From Marsupella aquatica (Eukaryota; Marchantiophyta): 64,000 nt of DNA. The stretch spans positions 21,638,001 through 21,702,000 of the forward strand of contig OZ316892.1 of the NCBI GenBank assembly GCA_973895155.1, given 5' to 3'. Each line of letters begins with the position of its first letter. Position 1 is the stretch's first letter. Under the pieces are notes generated by a model that saw only the letters and a list, made by a program, of their open reading frames with translations, had not been told where the DNA came from and ran no database searches. Shown here one piece after another: positions 50,201 to 61,185 of this stretch. A program made the position numbers and the translations under genes.

Positions 50201-52005
50201 GGAGCCCTTGAGAAGGAGGCCGAGTTAGGGAAATCCTATCAAGGGATTATTGCGCTGCAGCAGGAGCTTGCATCCCTGACGGCCAGCTTCAAGGCCGACC
50301 TGCGTGAGAAGGACAATATGCTCGATCAGACTTACGCCAAGATGAACCAGATGGAGTCTGTCATCATTGCAGAGCTCGACAAGGAGTTAAGAGCGACCCG
50401 GGAGGAGAGAGCTGCATTTAAACAGGAATTGGAGGAAGCCCAAAAGGAGCTGGAGGAGGCGGGCAAGGACCTGGACGAAGTGCAAGAAGAGTTGGAGGAA
50501 AGCACGCGGAAGCTAGAGAACTTACAACGACGAGCCGACAACCAAACGGAGCGGCTGAAGAAACAAGCCGCAGTATTTAAGTGCTTGGCTTCATCAGGGC
50601 CAACTCAAATTGAGGCCACTAAGTTACCAGGAGTGGTACTGGCCGAAGGACAAGCCGCGCCATTTGCACTAGTGCCGGAAGTAAGTGGGAAGGGGAAGGG
50701 GCTAGCTGTCGAACCAGAAAAGAAGAAGAAGCGGAAACCTTCAGGGTCAGGGAGTAATACGGCTCCACAGACCGTGGTGACCAAGGAGGTAAACCCAGCA
50801 CCGACCTCAGGCAGGGTTACGGCAGAGGATCCAACTACCCTAGAAGAAGGGGATGACAAAGCCGAGGCCAGGATACTCGGTAATGAAGCCGAGGTACCCA
50901 ATCCGCCACTTGAGTGTGCAAGGGAGGCCGTAGCCGAGGCTGATGTTGAAGCCGATGCCGTTGCCGGGGGTGGACCCAGTCAGGCCGATGGAGAGTTGAC
51001 TCAGTCAAGGGCAGGTAATCTGTCAGAGAACGAACCTACGGCAGTGGCTGAGGTGGAAGCATTGGGGGCATCCACTGAGGAACAGCCACCGCTGCCATGA
51101 CGGTGGTGGAGGGCCGCTCCTTTCAAGGAGGGCAGACGTGGAGGGAGGAGGCGTGAGTGGGCAGGGCGGGCTCAGATCTCTAAGTTTAGGATTAGGATCA
51201 GGACTAGGAGGCGGCCCTGACACTTAGCTTAGTGGGATTGCGGTTCCACTGGTAAGAGCAACACTTGTACTCCTGCCTCGCTGTACATAGGTAGATTCAG
51301 TTAGGTAGATTTAAGCTTACGCTGCAAGGAATTAGGCGGATCCACTACCAGGATAAGTACCTGGGCAGCAGGGAGCTCAGGGCCTCTTCTTTAGCAAGTT
51401 TTTAGTTGCACCAGCCGGGCTGGGATCAAGTAGTCAGAGAAGCTCTCGGTTAGTCATACAGTGATCCTTGTGTATATTCATGTTTCCTCATGCCTAAGAG
51501 CTGAATAGAGTTGGCCTCACGGCTTAGTTCGCAGAGCTTGTGTATAAGATATACTGTTTGTATGGCAAGTGCATGGTATGACTCAGTCAGAAGGAGTCAT
51601 TTTGCTATTTGTGTGTCGCATTAACTTGTGTGAAGAGTGCCCACATCAACTAATAGAGGAAGGAAAGTAAGCAAGAGAGTGAGAGTTGGATGTGTCGAGC
51701 TGAGAGAGGTCTTAGCGGCTTAACCAAGCCTATTGGGGATCATTCCGGCGGCGGAATCCAAATATACCTAACAAGACGGAGGGGAAGACAAGGGAAGGCC
51801 TAGATTAGGCCGGCTACGTATCTCATGACCCGATGAAGGATCTGTCCAGTATATGTGTGTAAAATGTTAATAGTAGTAGTAGAAGGAGGTTAGCAGCGTC
51901 CCATGCCGCTAAGCCGCGGAAACGGCCTCGCCAAGCGCAAAACCCGCAGGAATCGGCTTGTGAAGGGGGGTTTCTGGGGTTTAGGGAGCCATGGGACGCA
52001 CCACA
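47288..52005 (+). mobile_element. TG...CA element (LARD-like) inserted in the MULE B transposase
   Basis: It begins TGTGATGCCTAGCC and ends GGGACGCACCACA, with GTAGC on both sides (47283-47287 and 52006-52010). It splits the transposase between exon 1 and exon 2. No LTR pair is visible. The two ends form a short imperfect inverted repeat (TGTGATGC versus TGTGGTGC). It carries one large gene of the same family as the one split by the CACTA element. The stretches 47288-47627 and 51101-52005 hold no supported gene. Confidence 0.7.
47771..51100 (+). pseudogene. Large coiled-coil gene of the TG...CA element, one nonsense
   Basis: It reads from MAGACPIVELQKAAF in one frame to 51100, with a single TGA at 49427-49429. 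Total is about 1,100 codons. Residues about 130-350 resemble plant mobile-domain or plant transposon-type proteins: DLLEFVESWEFETNSTRVYG, FYLTPRVIAEVFGLPMG, NGYLLNQLKKIL, SRLGYHMPLLCRYARS. A proline- and glutamate-rich linker follows. From about 49,800 to 50,570 there is a long heptad-type coiled coil (QEELADAIKEREKWKRELRD and similar). The C-terminus is acidic/alanine-rich after a basic KKKKRKPSGSG. A short overlapping frame begins at 47628 (MGTDTDY), so the true start is unsure. It could be a gag-like structural protein, but there are no zinc knuckle, protease, RT or integrase motifs. Confidence 0.65.
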
Positions 52006-52413
52006 GTAGCCACCGGCTCATCCTTAGTTAACAAAAGCGGGAACCGGAACTTTGTATTGCGATGGAGGAGTGGGTCCAACATCACCATCTTCACTGTCAG
52101 ATATGTCAACAACAACAACAGGAATGTTCCCAACTGCTGGTTTCGGAGCAACACGTCTGACATTAAGCGTGTAACTAAGCCCGACATTCATATGCCAAAA
52201 GCGTACTCCCTCATCTACATTGAATGCCGCAGCCCGTTGAAGTTCTCCACTCGTCGATTCCTGCGGAATAATGGATTCAATATCATTCATCCTCAAATCA
52301 AATCTCCCGCAAAGGTAGGTTTCACTAACTTGCTTGTAAGCATCAAAAACTTGCACAGGGATCTTGACGACGTCTCCAGTACAAGCACGTGTAATTACAA
52401 TTGAGCGAGACAT

Positions 52414-53351
52414 TGTGGAGAAAATGAAGGAATCAACAAAGCGAATTCCTCCCAAATGGAATGCTTATACTAATGCGTGAAGACGACTGACCGTTATAAA
52501 AGTCGTTTAAATACGACATAGAATTGTGTCCGTTGAAATCATAAATGTAGAGTTTGTCCTTTTTGCCCCGGTAAGTGCGGGTGTCAAGGATATTTATTGT
52601 GTCAAAATGATTACATATAGGCCAAGGTAATTCACATGATTTCAGCAGCGCTTGGCGCTACCAAAAATTCCAGCATTTATAAGGTTAGAATTCAGTCACA
52701 CACCAGACTAGCGCCGGGCGCTAGCATTGCGGTGGACACCAATAAGTCTTCCTTTTTGTATCTAAAAAACCAATATCGTCCAAATTTAAGCACAATTCAG
52801 GGACATATGTACTAGCGTCGGGTGCTAGTATTGGAACACCATATTTAAGGACCAAATGTGAACGAAATTAAACTTCCTATGCCTAAAGTTCTTCATTTTC
52901 AAAAAATTTCACATAAACTGGGACCAAAAACAGAACCGTGAATAGCCCACGGAATGGGTAGCGCCGGGCGCTATCTATTGAACACATTTCACTTTATGAC
53001 CAATGTGGGTAAAGTTTTACTAGCGCCCGGCGCTAGCAATGCATTGCCAAGTTTCAGTAGTATGGTCAACGGTAATATTTAACGGTAACTACGGTTAGCG
53101 TGATCTTCACAAAAATAGTTTAGCGGATTTTACATTAATATTTGTCATAGTTCTTAGATTGTCGCTTTGTTTTAACGATAAGTACTACCCAATTTCATCG
53201 TAACGTCTCTTAAATAGATTGCATGGAGGGAGATAGCACTGATCAATCGGGTATAATACTCCATCAACTGTTAATTTGGTACGGAGATTCAGTACTCGAT
53301 CGTGAGATTTGTAGTGTACGACTATTCGTACAACCCTCATTGCGAGAGACG
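52414..53351. promoter_or_regulatory. Divergent spacer of MULE B with a palindrome cluster
   Basis: This lies between the transposase (minus) and the ParB-methyltransferase gene (plus). Five palindromes are packed into 390 bp: 52647-52659, 52708-52724, 52811-52829, 52959-52973, 53020-53036. The methyltransferase frame is open from 53223, so its start could be at 53223 or at 53352 (MDAVPSL). Confidence 0.6.
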
Positions 53352-56300
53352 ATGGATGCAGTCCCCTCCTTGTCGAGGGGGTCTAGTGTTGTTGGGGATC
53401 ATGATCGTGGCTATTGCAAGTCTTCTAAGTCTTCATTTTCAGGTTCAGTGTATACACGTCGAGTGACAAGGTCAAGCGCATCGCTTGTTCCCATCTCAAG
53501 TAATTCGTTTCCAAAGCCGACACGAAAAAAGATGGAGAATGTTGACACATTTGCAATCGGAGATGTCTCGTTCTCGGAGACCGACCTTATTTTGAAACAT
53601 GTCCTGTTCTTTGGGAAGGATTTCCGAGGGTTTAACAGAGCCTCCTAGGATTCCGCTATGTCGGTTGGTGCACATGGAGGTCATCCGCACTTTGCAGAAA
53701 GATAGCTCCTCCATTGACAAGTTGAAAGATTCTTTTTGTAGTATGGGATACAATTTGTCGATAGGAAATGAGGTTTTATGTTCAACCGACGGACGCTGAC
53801 GGTGTGACGCTCACTTGCACACAGGAAATTTGTGATAGTTGGGATCCAATATGGATATCCAAAAACAAAAAGTTCGAGGAAGAATATGCGGCAGACCCCG
53901 ATTTTCTTGTTCTGAAGGATAAGATGTTCTCAGTTTTTGACGGGAACCATCGGTTGTACTCCTAGATGCTTGTCACTAAGGAAAATCCAAAAAACACAAA
54001 ATACCACCCACGAGTGCTCTGTACTGTCTTCAATGGGGACAAGGGTTCACTGATTGAAATTGAAGCGGCGATGCACACCATGAACCAGTAAGTTTGTCTT
54101 TTTAGCATATCTTGGAGAGGAATTGTTTTATGAGCGCCCGACGCTGCTTAAATGTTTTTCTAATTGCTTTCTTTTCCTTCAGGCTTGGACAAGCCATGGT
54201 CAAACCGTCATGGATCCTTGACGCAGATCGAATCAAGAGGATTTTGATTCACAACCTGGAGTACTATAGTAAGCTCATCGACCCTGCAAATTATAAGAAG
54301 TTTGAGAAGATCAGGCTGAAGACGTGGAAAGGATCCTGGTACACGAAGAAGATGCCTCAAGAGGCTCTTGTGTATATTCTATGTGAGAATAAGATTAAAT
54401 CATATTCTAACCAGTTCAAGCTTGACATGGAGTCCGCTGCGGCCCTAGGTACCCCTTGGTCGGCCGAGGAGGTTTCCACAAGGCATGCCATAATGATGAA
54501 GGAGGCCACCAAGGAGTGGGCAGTGAAAACATCAAAAATCACTCCTTTGTTGAGTCCAAATTTGAGGACTTTCTGTCTATGTGCGCAGAAATGTATGTTG
54601 TGACAGAGAGAAATAAGTGAGAGAAGAAACCAGATACCATCTTGTGTACGATGGACCAAGCCTGGAGGCTTTTTACTGCTGTTTCTGCACTCGACCCCAA
54701 GCTCAAGAGTACTTTGCTTGTCGCCCATTGCAATCCTGAGCTCCGAAGGCAATACTTCCATCCAAACAGCGTCAATGATGATCCAGTAAAATAGTGGTGT
54801 CATACCTGGATTACGTGGAACAATGTAGAGGGGATTGTAGTGGGGATGTTACAGTGTGCTTTGAGAGAGGTCCAACAAATCATTCCCAAGAATCGCTTGC
54901 AAGCTTGGGCATGTGAATCTTTTGAAGCTCTCATTGATATAGTTACTAATGATTTCAAGAGATATGGAGACTTGGTGAAGAGTAAGTTTTTTAATACAAT
55001 GTGGCCTTCAAAGTATCCGCACAAAGAGGACTACTCTTTGAAGAACCAGAAGCGAGCAAAAAGGTACCTCTACCAATTTTACATCCACATGGAAGTAACT
55101 AGACCTGATTACTTCTGGGCATATCCCGTCGCTTTTCAGAAGTGGACAGTAATATCAGCATGTGACAATTTATGTGATTTGTACTCTATGTACCCCGCGG
55201 AGGGAATTTTCCCAGCGAGACCTTTAAGTGAATGGGAGAGAACCCACTATCCATGGTACCTAGATACAGACAGATGGGACTCGCCCTTTGATCACCGAGA
55301 AAAGGATGCTTTCCACAAGCTCTCTAAGTCCCAGATACCAGTCAGTATTGTTTCTGACATGAAGCTGCATGGACTAGCGGACAATGTAGATAAGTCCACA
55401 ACAGAATTGCAAATGAACTGTGAGACGACAGTTGTTCACGTTGACCGAAGCCGAAAGCCTCGCGCAAAAGGGAAAGTTGATACTGCTGTCCCAAGTGAAT
55501 CAACAAGGTCCGGGAAAAAATGTAAGTATAATTTTTAGTTCTTTGGTTAGCGCCTGGCGCTGCTATGCCATTCAATATATGTTAGATTGCATTTGTCTCA
55601 TTTGTTCCATAAATAGATATATTTCCTTCCATCTCTTCAAGAAAGTTTGGCCAGCGCTGGGCGTTAGTATACTTTGCATTTTTCATACGCTCAAAATCTA
55701 ACATCGCCTTCCATTTGATCAGGGAGAAAGTCAGACGCCATCGGCAGTGGCGATACAAAGATAGATGCCACCCCAGAGGCATCTGAAGCCAATACAGGGC
55801 CTCCATCTGACCCACTTACACCCGTCGAGAAAGGGAAGTCAATTGCTCCAGTAGATGCGGTCAGTACTAGAAAGAAGCAAAAAAGGGCAATTGAAGGTGG
55901 ATCCTCCTCCGCTCGGGAAAGTGCGGCTGCAACGGGTGTTCAACGTGAAGTTGGTGACTTCAAAAACACTCTTTCAAGGCATTGCATGGTTGAGTCTAGC
56001 ATCTCAGAATTCTATGACACAACGTTCAACAAAGAGGAGAAGCCTGACTGGGTAAATGGTGTAGAGAAATGGGCAAAGGACCTCATGAAGTCGGGATATC
56101 GAGACAAGGGAATTGTCTATGGGGGGAAGGAAAGATCCCTTGGAGTACACGCGGGATTCATTTACCTTCCTACGGGTCTGAAACCATCACTGCTAGACAG
56201 AAAAGTCCCAAAATGGAATACCCCTGACCACACACTGGTAACATCATTCTTTTGTGGAATGGACCCATTTTTATCAGATGACGGAATGCTAGCAGTTTTG

Positions 56301-57493
56301 CATAATGGGGAGTACGATCCTATGTCTCAGGTTATATCCGCATGTCAGGAATCGAAGAAGTTTCATTGCATCTCCACACACAATGTTGTTATGTCAGTTC
56401 CTATGTACGCGCCGAAGACTGACTGACAGGTAAATTCCAAGACATGATCTCTATTTTTTACACTCAAAAATGTGTATGAATGCAAGGAATGACATATCAT
56501 TCTTGGTTTATCTCGCAGATATTCACGCTCAGGCTAGACATCTTTTGCCGAGTATCTCAGAAAGGGAAAGTACCCAAGGACTTGAGGTTTAGACCTCTGT
56601 CTATTACAGAAGATCCCTCCATCACTAATTTAATTGGGCTTCCAACTCTCAATATAGATCCAACACCTGAGATGGAATTCGCAGGGAATGCCCGTTTGTC
56701 GGTTGGATTCATGCAGTCTGTGATAGAGCTCATCACTCGGCCTCGGGATATTTTCATAGATTGGACAGTTGGTTCAGGTAGCTCTTTCGTAGCTGGAGAC
56801 TATTCTCGGAGGTTTGTAGTTGGACTGGAGAATCGGAAGGATTTTGTTGAAACTGGTTCCAAGGTGTTCTTAAATCTACTCTCTTCTAAGGAAGTAGAAA
56901 CCTTGCCTCCCCCAATTCAACCACCAGAAAAGAAAAAGAGGGACAACTCCGGTCTGTACTTAATTTTGACTCCGATGATGAGTCAAGTGGGGGGACAGCA
57001 GATGAAGTGGACGGGGAGACAACTCAGGGGGGGTAAGGAGCAATCTGCTGGCGAGAGTGATAGCGATCACTCTTCTGAGTAATGTTCTGAAACTCGTAAG
57101 CTTCTTTCTCTTTTCCAGCTCCTTCATGCATTTTGTGCTATTGATTGTATCTTTCAATCGGTTGTCTTACTTGGTTATCTACCTAGGTCCGAATGGAATA
57201 CCAAAAAGCGCTTCCAACTCAGAAGAAAAGTTGCACGTTTTGAAATGGATACACCAGAGAAACCATTTGTTTTGCCGTCTTACGTTGAGAACACTGCAAG
57301 AAAGGAGGATAGTCAAAGGACTTTGTGTTGGGAAAACAAAGGTCTCCACCTTCAAAGAGGAGTTGACAGAAAGTTTGTTAGAAACCCGTATGTAGATGAT
57401 GTTTCTAAGAGCAAGTATGTCGATGATGAAGCAGTATCTACGGACAGATCACAGAGCTCTGAATCGGAAACTCAATCAGAAACCGATAATTGA
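53352..57493 (+). pseudogene. MULE B ParB-like / DNA-methyltransferase-like fusion gene (decayed)
   Basis: Exons: 53352-54087, 54183-55521, 55723-56429, 56519-57078, 57187-57493. All junctions match copy A in position and phase. Domain order is the same: N-terminus with SSFSGSVYTRRVTRS (shared with copy A), ParB-like box MFSVFDGNHRLYS, helical middle, methyltransferase-like DPFLSDDGMLAVLH, then DWTVGSGSSFVAGDY and GLENR. The DPPY slot is again IYLPTG. Breaks: frameshifts near 53635, 53765 and 54556; TAG 53963-53965 (W in copy A); TGA 54618-54620; TAG 54792-54794 (Q in copy A); TGA 56424-56426 (C in copy A). It is clearly a pseudogene, but it fixes the gene structure. Confidence 0.85.
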
Positions 57494-58347
57494 TGTATAT
57501 TTCTTTTCCAACTTTTACTAGCGTCGGGCGCTGTTATGAAAGGACATATATTTCATTTCATATGCTCATAATAAAATTCTAAAAACCACTTGTTGTCTTC
57601 AGTAGCGCCGGGCGCTGTTATCTCGGGGGGGTCACTATATGAAGGGTCATACATCACGTGCGATGGTTTGGGTCATTTATGACCCCCCTAAGTCACTTTC
57701 TAGAAAGTTGTACGGCACCAATCATGTGATGACACGTATGCATTTTGCAATTAAACAACCCTATATTTCCATAGAAGACTTAATAAGTCTTCCGCCAAAA
57801 CCATTTAAATGGCCCTATACTTTGTCGCACATGATATGCCACTTCCATGGAAGTGACCCCCCCGAGGCTGTTATCGAGATACATGTATTTCTTGTATAAA
57901 AGGTTTTAAATTGGTCTCTTCCTTTAGTAGCATCGGGCGCTCCCCAAATGTGCACGTTTTTCTTCGAACATTTACATCATAATATTGTTCATGCGTTCTA
58001 TTGCCATCCTGTCGCCATTCGTATATTGTCGTTATGTAATTAAGTCGGGTCTATTTCAAAATAATCGTATCGTGATTAGACTGTTGACTCAACGGTCCTC
58101 TACCCGTTGAAGCTCGCATGTTATGGGTGTCCACCGATCACCGTCCTTTGGTAGTCACTATATCAACCTTTTGGAGTTACTAGGTCGATAAAGGTGCTGA
58201 CCTTGTCGATAAAGGTGTGGACATTGTCGATAAAGGTGCAGACATTGTCGATCTGGTTGCGCACTTTAAGGCAAGGTGAGAACGTTGTCGAGCTGGGTGC
58301 GGACCTTAAGGCCAGGTGCGGACGTTGTCAAGCTGTGTGCGGACCAC

Positions 58348-58818
58348 ATGGAGAGGAAGGAACCAATGTCGTTGGACGAGATGCTTGCTTTCTTTAGTCC
58401 TTCCCGAGTTCGACCGGTGGAGAGCCACTTCAGCTCCTTCGAATCAGTTTGTGTCGACACTAAGACCGAGACATCGACTTTTTGGAACCGTAATTCTCTT
58501 CCTTATGACGAGGCGATTAGTCTTGGGGAGAGAAATATTCCGTGGATTGGCGACCGACAGACTCCACGCAAATTTGCGGATCGGTTCTCGTTTCATGAAG
58601 TCGTTCCTGCTGATGGTTAGCAGCCCATTGAACGTCGGGTGCAAGAGCGATTGGGGCGCATCGACTTCCTTAATGCAAATTTTCCGGGCCCCGGCCAAGC
58701 TCATGCTGAGCATCAAGTTCCCTCTTCAAATTATATTCGGCTCAGGGGTTTTGGATTCAAGAGAAACTACAAGCGGGCGAGGGCGGGAGTCGATGATGAC
58801 TATCAATCACAGAGCTAA
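58348..58818 (+). pseudogene. MULE B small gene (ORF3), one nonsense
   Basis: It reads MERKEPMSLDEML to a TAA at 58816-58818, with one in-frame TAG at 58618-58620. It matches the ORF at 21553-21082 in copy A in place, strand, length and scattered residues (TSTxxN, RFSxH, GRxxF, VDDDYQSQS-type end). No known domain was recognised. Confidence 0.55.
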
Positions 58819-58984
58819 AGGTGTTCCAATCGCAGGCGCTTAGGTTATTTTGGAGTGCATCCCTATGGCGATTAGGTTTCTAGGCAGTGATATTTACGCT
58901 AGCGCCGAGCGCTGCTAAAGCTGGATGCTTTCCATCTATGTTTTTCAGTACTGAATGTTTTGTTAGGATTTGGTCATCTGGGTA

Positions 58985-59265
58985 ATCTGTTTTTGCCCAT
59001 TTTGATAGGAAATGCTTTTTGGATCGACCCATTTTCCTCTCCATGGCGTTACACATGGAAGGGCGGGATGATTTGTAGTTTTAAGCTAGCGTCGGGCGCT
59101 ACTTATACTCATTGCTTTCCGTCGCCCATGTAATCTTGGTGATATGTTTTTGCCCATTTTTGAAGTAAATGAATTTTGGATCGGCTCAATCTCCAATGTC
59201 TGGTTTTCCTCTCAATGTCGTTAAACATGGATTTTGGGATTTTGAGGTTTAAGCTAGCAACGAGA
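58985..59265 (+). repeat. Tandem duplication in the right end of MULE B
   Basis: A unit of about 115 bp containing GTTTTTGCCCATTTT, TTTTGGATCG, TTCCTCTC, ACATGGA and TTTAAGCTAGC occurs at about 58987-59092. It recurs diverged at about 59145-59259, with a period near 160 bp. The first unit carries a palindrome; in the second the palindrome is lost after AGCTAGC. Confidence 0.75.
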
Positions 59266-59652
59266 TCCAGATATTGTTGTTGTATGACCCTGCCTCTGTT
59301 GATTTGAATTGCCTCATTTTCAGCCGCTCATTGTCTTCTCGATTGGGGTTACTTAGATTTTCGTTGACTTTTCCCTTCTTCTATGAAACCCTACAACCTT
59401 TCCATTCGCTTCATTGATACCAACGCTGGGTATTGGTAATCATCGCAAATTTGGGTCGGACTACCTGACGGGATATTTCCTCAGGAATGAGACGGTTTTA
59501 ATGAAAATGACTCAAATGGGCTTTAATTTTGATTGTTTGGAATCCTTTTTTTGGTCCGATGTTTTTGGTTTTTACCTCCAATTCTCCTGGTAACGGTAAC
59601 TGTTTCCTATTACTGTTACTGTTTCTTGGTTCTTGCCTTTTGTAAATACCCC

Positions 59653-59661
59653 AAAAATGAG
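59653..59661. repeat. Right target-site duplication of MULE B
   Basis: AAAAATGAG, matching 43256-43264. Confidence 0.75.
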
Positions 59662-59975
59662 GTTTGGCTCGATTTCTGAGGTGCTGTTATTGCCCATAAT
59701 GCTCTTGTAACAGGACCTTAATATATTTAGAGGTGTAAGAGATGTTTACTTTTATTAACTTTAGTAAAGTGAGGAGAATCTTCTGAACTAATGATCCAAA
59801 TCTTGAGTGTGCATTCTTCCCAAATAATCTTTCAAAATTTACAAAAGGAAATTGTAAAGGGCAGTAAGTAGAGGGTAAAATCCATCCTTTCTTGGGGATT
59901 CGAGGCCACTTTGCTTAAGAGGAGATGGATTATCAAGCTTTAAATTGAGGTATTGTATGGTGCAAGCAACTAGGA
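59662..59975. other. Spacer between MULE B and solo LTR
   Basis: AT-rich; no gene or repeat recognised. Confidence 0.5.
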
Positions 59976-59980
59976 GTATG

Positions 59981-60325
59981 GGTTGAGCATAGACGACAAT
60001 CGCAATGGCAAGCCCATCAACCATCCAACGCACAAGAGTTGACTCAGAGAGATACGTGGTTCACCTCCACATGAGGCTACGTCCACGGGAACACACCGGA
60101 GCTTTACTGCACTCTAGGCCAACCGGCCATACCAAGCATCCACAACACAAGCTCTCCGTATCTCTCAACTGGCTCCGTAACAATGAGCCCGAGTTCTCCC
60201 TCTCCAAGCAAACACCGCTTGGGTATAGAGTGTGCACAGCATGACTAACCTAACCAAGTCTGTGACTAAGGTTAGCCTTACCTATGGTACAATCGTAACT
60301 CTAGACCTAAGAGTAAATCCTAACA
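59981..60325 (-). repeat. Solo LTR of the Copia family
   Basis: A 345-bp copy of the LTR at 3185-3529, flanked by the 5-bp duplication GTATG (59976-59980 and 60326-60330). The first base of the plus-strand TGTTGAGC end is mutated (GGTTGAGC). There is no internal element sequence on either side, so it arose by recombination between two LTRs. Confidence 0.93.
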
Positions 60326-60330
60326 GTATG

Positions 60331-61183
60331 GTGCTAGCAAGGAGTCAGAATATTGCTACCAAATCACAAGTTTGGTTATTAGTGTGTTTTGATTTTGTAT
60401 TTATACTTAATTTCTAAGATTCCATGTGGCTTTTTTTAGCAAACTAGCAAACTTGTGACTAGCAAACTAGCTAATTTTGATTAACTTTAGTACAAGTAAA
60501 GGGAAGTCCCAAAATTGGGTTTTTTTTATGACACAAAAGTTAAGATATTTGAACCGGCAAGTTTTGGCTTGCTAGGGACTAAGTCTAAGTTTGCTACTGA
60601 AGCGGTGTCCATTTAGCAGGGTTGTTTCCACATATGAAAAAATAGTACAGTACTATGAGAATTTTTTCCCTTTCAGTAGGAAATATTTTGTGTTTGCTCA
60701 CACACTACAACTATCGGTTTAACTTGGCAAGTGCAAACTGGAGAAACTGTGGTTTAATTGGAGAATTCATGGCACTGCTCTATGCAAGCAACATAGTTAT
60801 AATTTGGGGAACCCTGGCAGCCTGGCGAGGGGTTATGGCCAATGCCCTTCAACAAAAATACCAATTTCATGAGGAGGGTTTAAGTTGGGACAGTGTTATA
60901 GTGCGGAAATTAGTTTCAACTTGCTATGCTGGTAATGTAGACATAGACAAAAGGCTTTGGGACAATTTCTTTCAATTGACTCATGCAGTTTACTGTGAGA
61001 ATGCCTGATGTCTTGTGCATGTTTGGAGTCCTTGATTGCCTCATAATTTTAGGTTTGGTCTTTGATGTTACATGCAAGTGCAACTTACTGTCGGGTGTAA
61101 CTTGCTATTTTTACAACCCCCTCCTCTCTTTTTTTCTTTGTGGTTTCAAGAGAGGTACCCAGCTGTAACCCCTTTGCCAGTCT
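60331..61183. other. Unassigned, no supported gene
   Basis: A 117-codon frame at 60655-61008 (MRIFSLSVGN...) has no recognisable domain and lies in AT-rich DNA, so I do not call it a gene. Confidence 0.4.
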
Positions 61184-61185
61184 AG

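Larger units (their letters stand above)
43969..52413 (-). pseudogene. MULE B transposase (interrupted by an insertion; several stops)
   Basis: Exon 1 is 52413 down to about 52020 (MSRSIVITRACTGD, ending in an acidic DISDSEDGD). It is cut off from the rest by the 47288-52005 insertion. Exon 2 is about 47280-45700: a CTGFIECRNKSCEYF...VCHYC finger and LAVHIGEHNHP (WRKY/GCM1-like), then SFDVM, LCTIFTCELKVED and GFMVDNAQAGWIAVRNVF (DDE-like core). Exon 3 is 45489-43969 (SKSAEEG; DECRNCVKK; SWIM finger CSCEDFFRRH...MPCKHLYW). Exon 2 stays in one frame over 1.5 kb but contains about five stops. Exon 3 has one (TGA for CGA at N-R-A). Total about 1,150 codons. Copy B is the collinear reference that exposes the inversion in copy A. 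Confidence 0.88.
43743..59101. repeat. Dispersed TAGCGCC-N-GGCGCTA palindromes of MULE B
   Basis: Positions: 43743-43757, 43856-43868, 45536-45548, 45639-45652 (degenerate), 52647-52659, 52708-52724, 52811-52829, 52959-52973, 53020-53036, 54133-54145, 55548-55562, 55653-55666, 57519-57532, 57603-57617, 57929-57941, 58901-58913, 59087-59101. They occupy the same gene-structure slots as in copy A (intron 1 and intron 2 of the methyltransferase gene, the divergent spacer, the transposase intron, and both sides of ORF3). They are absent from the 47288-52005 insert. Many differences are C-to-T type. Confidence 0.9.
43265..59652. mobile_element. MULE copy B: same three-gene element, inverted relative to copy A
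   Basis: The left end is GGGTATAATAGCGGTGACAG; the right end read inward is GGGGTATTTACAAAAGG. The 9-bp duplication AAAAATGAG is at 43256-43264 and 59653-59661, exactly the MULE length. The end motif GACAGGAAACAGGTAACAG is at about 43280-43298. At the right end AAACAGTAACAGTAATAGG appears on the minus strand around 59600-59631. Gene order: transposase (minus), divergent spacer, ParB-methyltransferase (plus), ORF3 (plus). After removing the 4.7-kb insert, the net length is about 11.7 kb. All three genes carry stops, so the copy is dead. Confidence 0.8.

Noticed and set aside
51991-52404. 137-codon plus-strand ORF
   Set aside because: Antisense shadow of the transposase first exon, which is supported by similarity to copy A.
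60655-61008. 117-codon ORF between Copia LTRs
   Set aside because: No domain, no homologue in the window, AT-rich context.
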